Shown in pieces: positions 12,788-13,701 of a stretch of 13,701 nt of DNA. The DNA lies in contig CAMPJJ010000126.1 of NCBI GenBank assembly GCA_946886855.1, positions 1-13,701 of the forward strand, in the 5' to 3' direction. Position 1 is the stretch's first letter; the number at the start of each line of letters is the position of its first letter. The notes under the pieces are model-generated. The model ran no database searches. It was not told where the DNA came from and was given only the letters and a program-made list of their open reading frames with translations. The stretch comes from an uncultured Roseateles sp. GTDB lineage: Bacteria > Pseudomonadota > Gammaproteobacteria > Burkholderiales > Burkholderiaceae. The position numbers and the translations under genes were made by a program.

Positions 12788-13612
12788 TCACAGCGGCAGC
12801 TCGCCCGCGCCGCGGCCCAGCCACTTCTTGGAGAGCGCCTCGAGTTCACCGCCCTGCTTGGCCGCGGCGACGATCGCGTTCACCTTCGCGAGCAAGGCGT
12901 CCTCGCCCTTGGCCACGCCGATGAAGCACGGGCTGTCCTTGAGCAGCAGCTTGTATTCGATGTTCAGGCCGGGCTGGCGTTGCATCAAGTTGCCGGCGAC
13001 GGCGGCGCTGGTGGCGACCACCTGCGTCTGGCCCGCGGCGAACGCGGCGATGGTCGCGTTGTTGTCCTCGAAGCGCTTGAACTCCAGGGTCGACGGCGCG
13101 ACCTTGGCGAGCTCCTGGTCTTCCATCGCGCCGCGCGTCACCGCGACGGTCTTGCCGGCGAGGTCGGCAAAGCTCTTGATCGCCAGGCTCTTCGGCGCGA
13201 AGACCGCTTGATAGAACGGCGCGTAGGCCGAGCTGAAGGCGATGACCTTCTCGCGCTCCGGGTTCTTGCCCAGCGTCGAGATGACGAGGTCGGCCTTCTT
13301 CGTCTGCAGGTACGGGATGCGATTGGCGCTGGTGACAGGCACCAGTTCGACCTTCACGCCGAGCTTGGCGGCGATCAGTTCGGCCATCGCCACGTCCAGG
13401 CCTTGCGGCTTCATGTCCGGACCGACGAAGCCGTAGGGCGGGTAGTCGGTCGGGATCGCGATCTTGATGGTCTTGGACTTGGTGATGGTGTCCAGCGCGG
13501 TCTGCGCCTGCGCGCCCAGCGACAGGACGCCCAGGGTGAGGCCGAGGCCGGCGGCCAGCAGCAGGCGGCGCGGCACGGGCGAGCGGACGGAGGGGCGGAC
13601 GGCGTGGCTCAT
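12788..13612 (-). CDS. Amino-acid ABC transporter periplasmic substrate-binding protein
   Basis: This 274-residue SBP of the bacterial extracellular solute-binding family 3 has a signal peptide with basic residues (RSPVPRR), a hydrophobic core (LLLAAGLGLTLGVLSLG) and probable cleavage after AQA near residue 36. The mature protein shows the family blocks IAIPTDYPPYGF, GLDVAMAELIAAKLG, TSANRIPYLQTKKADLVIST (the Arg normally grips the ligand carboxylate) and NPEREKVIAFSSAYAPF. Later segments such as VAVTRGAMEDQ and DSPCFIGVAKGED complete the second lobe. The ligand is a polar amino acid or related compound and cannot be named from sequence. ATG 13612 has AGGAG 7 nt upstream. It is the first gene of the transporter operon; the 89 bp upstream to the window edge is very GC-rich and shows no promoter I can support. 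Confidence 0.94.
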   Translation of the reverse strand: MSHAVRPSVRSPVPRRLLLAAGLGLTLGVLSLGAQAQTALDTITKSKTIKIAIPTDYPPYGFVGPDMKPQGLDVAMAELIAAKLGVKVELVPVTSANRIPYLQTKKADLVISTLGKNPEREKVIAFSSAYAPFYQAVFAPKSLAIKSFADLAGKTVAVTRGAMEDQELAKVAPSTLEFKRFEDNNATIAAFAAGQTQVVATSAAVAGNLMQRQPGLNIEYKLLLKDSPCFIGVAKGEDALLAKVNAIVAAAKQGGELEALSKKWLGRGAGELPL

Positions 13613-13701
13613 AACAAGGCTCCTAGGTAGGGGGCGGGGTCGGAATCGGGGGCGTTCGCGGCCACCGTGCGGGCGCGCGAGCGGCGCGCCGGCGCGGTGG
13701 C

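Noticed and set aside
12188..13630. Plus-strand open frame opposite the permease and binding-protein genes
   Set aside because: Its composition is typical of antisense translation of GC-rich genes, and the minus strand holds clear ABC transporter genes.
13613..13701. Promoter for the amino-acid transporter operon
   Set aside because: Apart from the ribosome site I find no convincing -35/-10 or -24/-12 element; the promoter may lie beyond the window.

Overview
The window is GC-rich throughout (roughly 70% by eye) and tightly packed with genes. The gene set and sequence style point to a betaproteobacterium of the order Burkholderiales, perhaps near Roseateles/Mitsuaria/Rubrivivax. That placement is inferred from gene content, not from a marker gene. 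I see no tRNA, rRNA, CRISPR array, transposase or phage gene.

Layout from left to right. (1) 1-743, minus strand: the N-terminal part of a patatin-like phospholipase, cut by the window edge. (2) 780-3558, minus strand: a molybdate uptake locus in transcription order modE, modA, modB, modC. A very large inverted repeat (3072-3157) follows modE, and a palindromic candidate ModE operator (2981-3002) lies just before modA. Both ModE and ModC are short forms without the molybdate-binding Mop/TOBE domain. (3) 3600-5729, minus strand: a membrane-bound dCACHE-HAMP-PAS-GGDEF diguanylate cyclase. (4) 5965-10010, plus strand: a complete four-gene Anbu operon encoding a circularly permuted ATP-grasp ligase, an alpha-E protein, a transglutaminase-like protease and the proteasome-type protease Anbu. 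(5) 10044-13612, minus strand: a polar amino-acid ABC transporter (binding protein, two permeases, ATPase) followed by a small Tat-signal-bearing DUF4440/SnoaL-like protein. This block converges on the Anbu operon.

The most interesting part is the Anbu operon and its control region. The 235-bp divergent region between the cyclase and the ATP-grasp gene contains a near-consensus sigma-54 promoter (5898-5915) about 50 bp before the ATG. Upstream of it are two copies of a GTGC-N4-GCACCA element, exactly 62 bp (about six helical turns) apart, centred near -144 and -82 relative to the predicted start. That is the usual geometry for a paired enhancer-binding-protein site, and both copies partly fit the NtrC consensus. 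The window therefore suggests that this poorly understood peptide-ligase/peptidase/proteasome system is switched on by sigma-54, possibly under nitrogen control. The biochemical product of the operon is not established.

Elsewhere, the mod locus fits ModE-controlled molybdate import. The amino-acid transporter operon is conventional apart from a repeat-encoded N-terminal extension on its ATPase.
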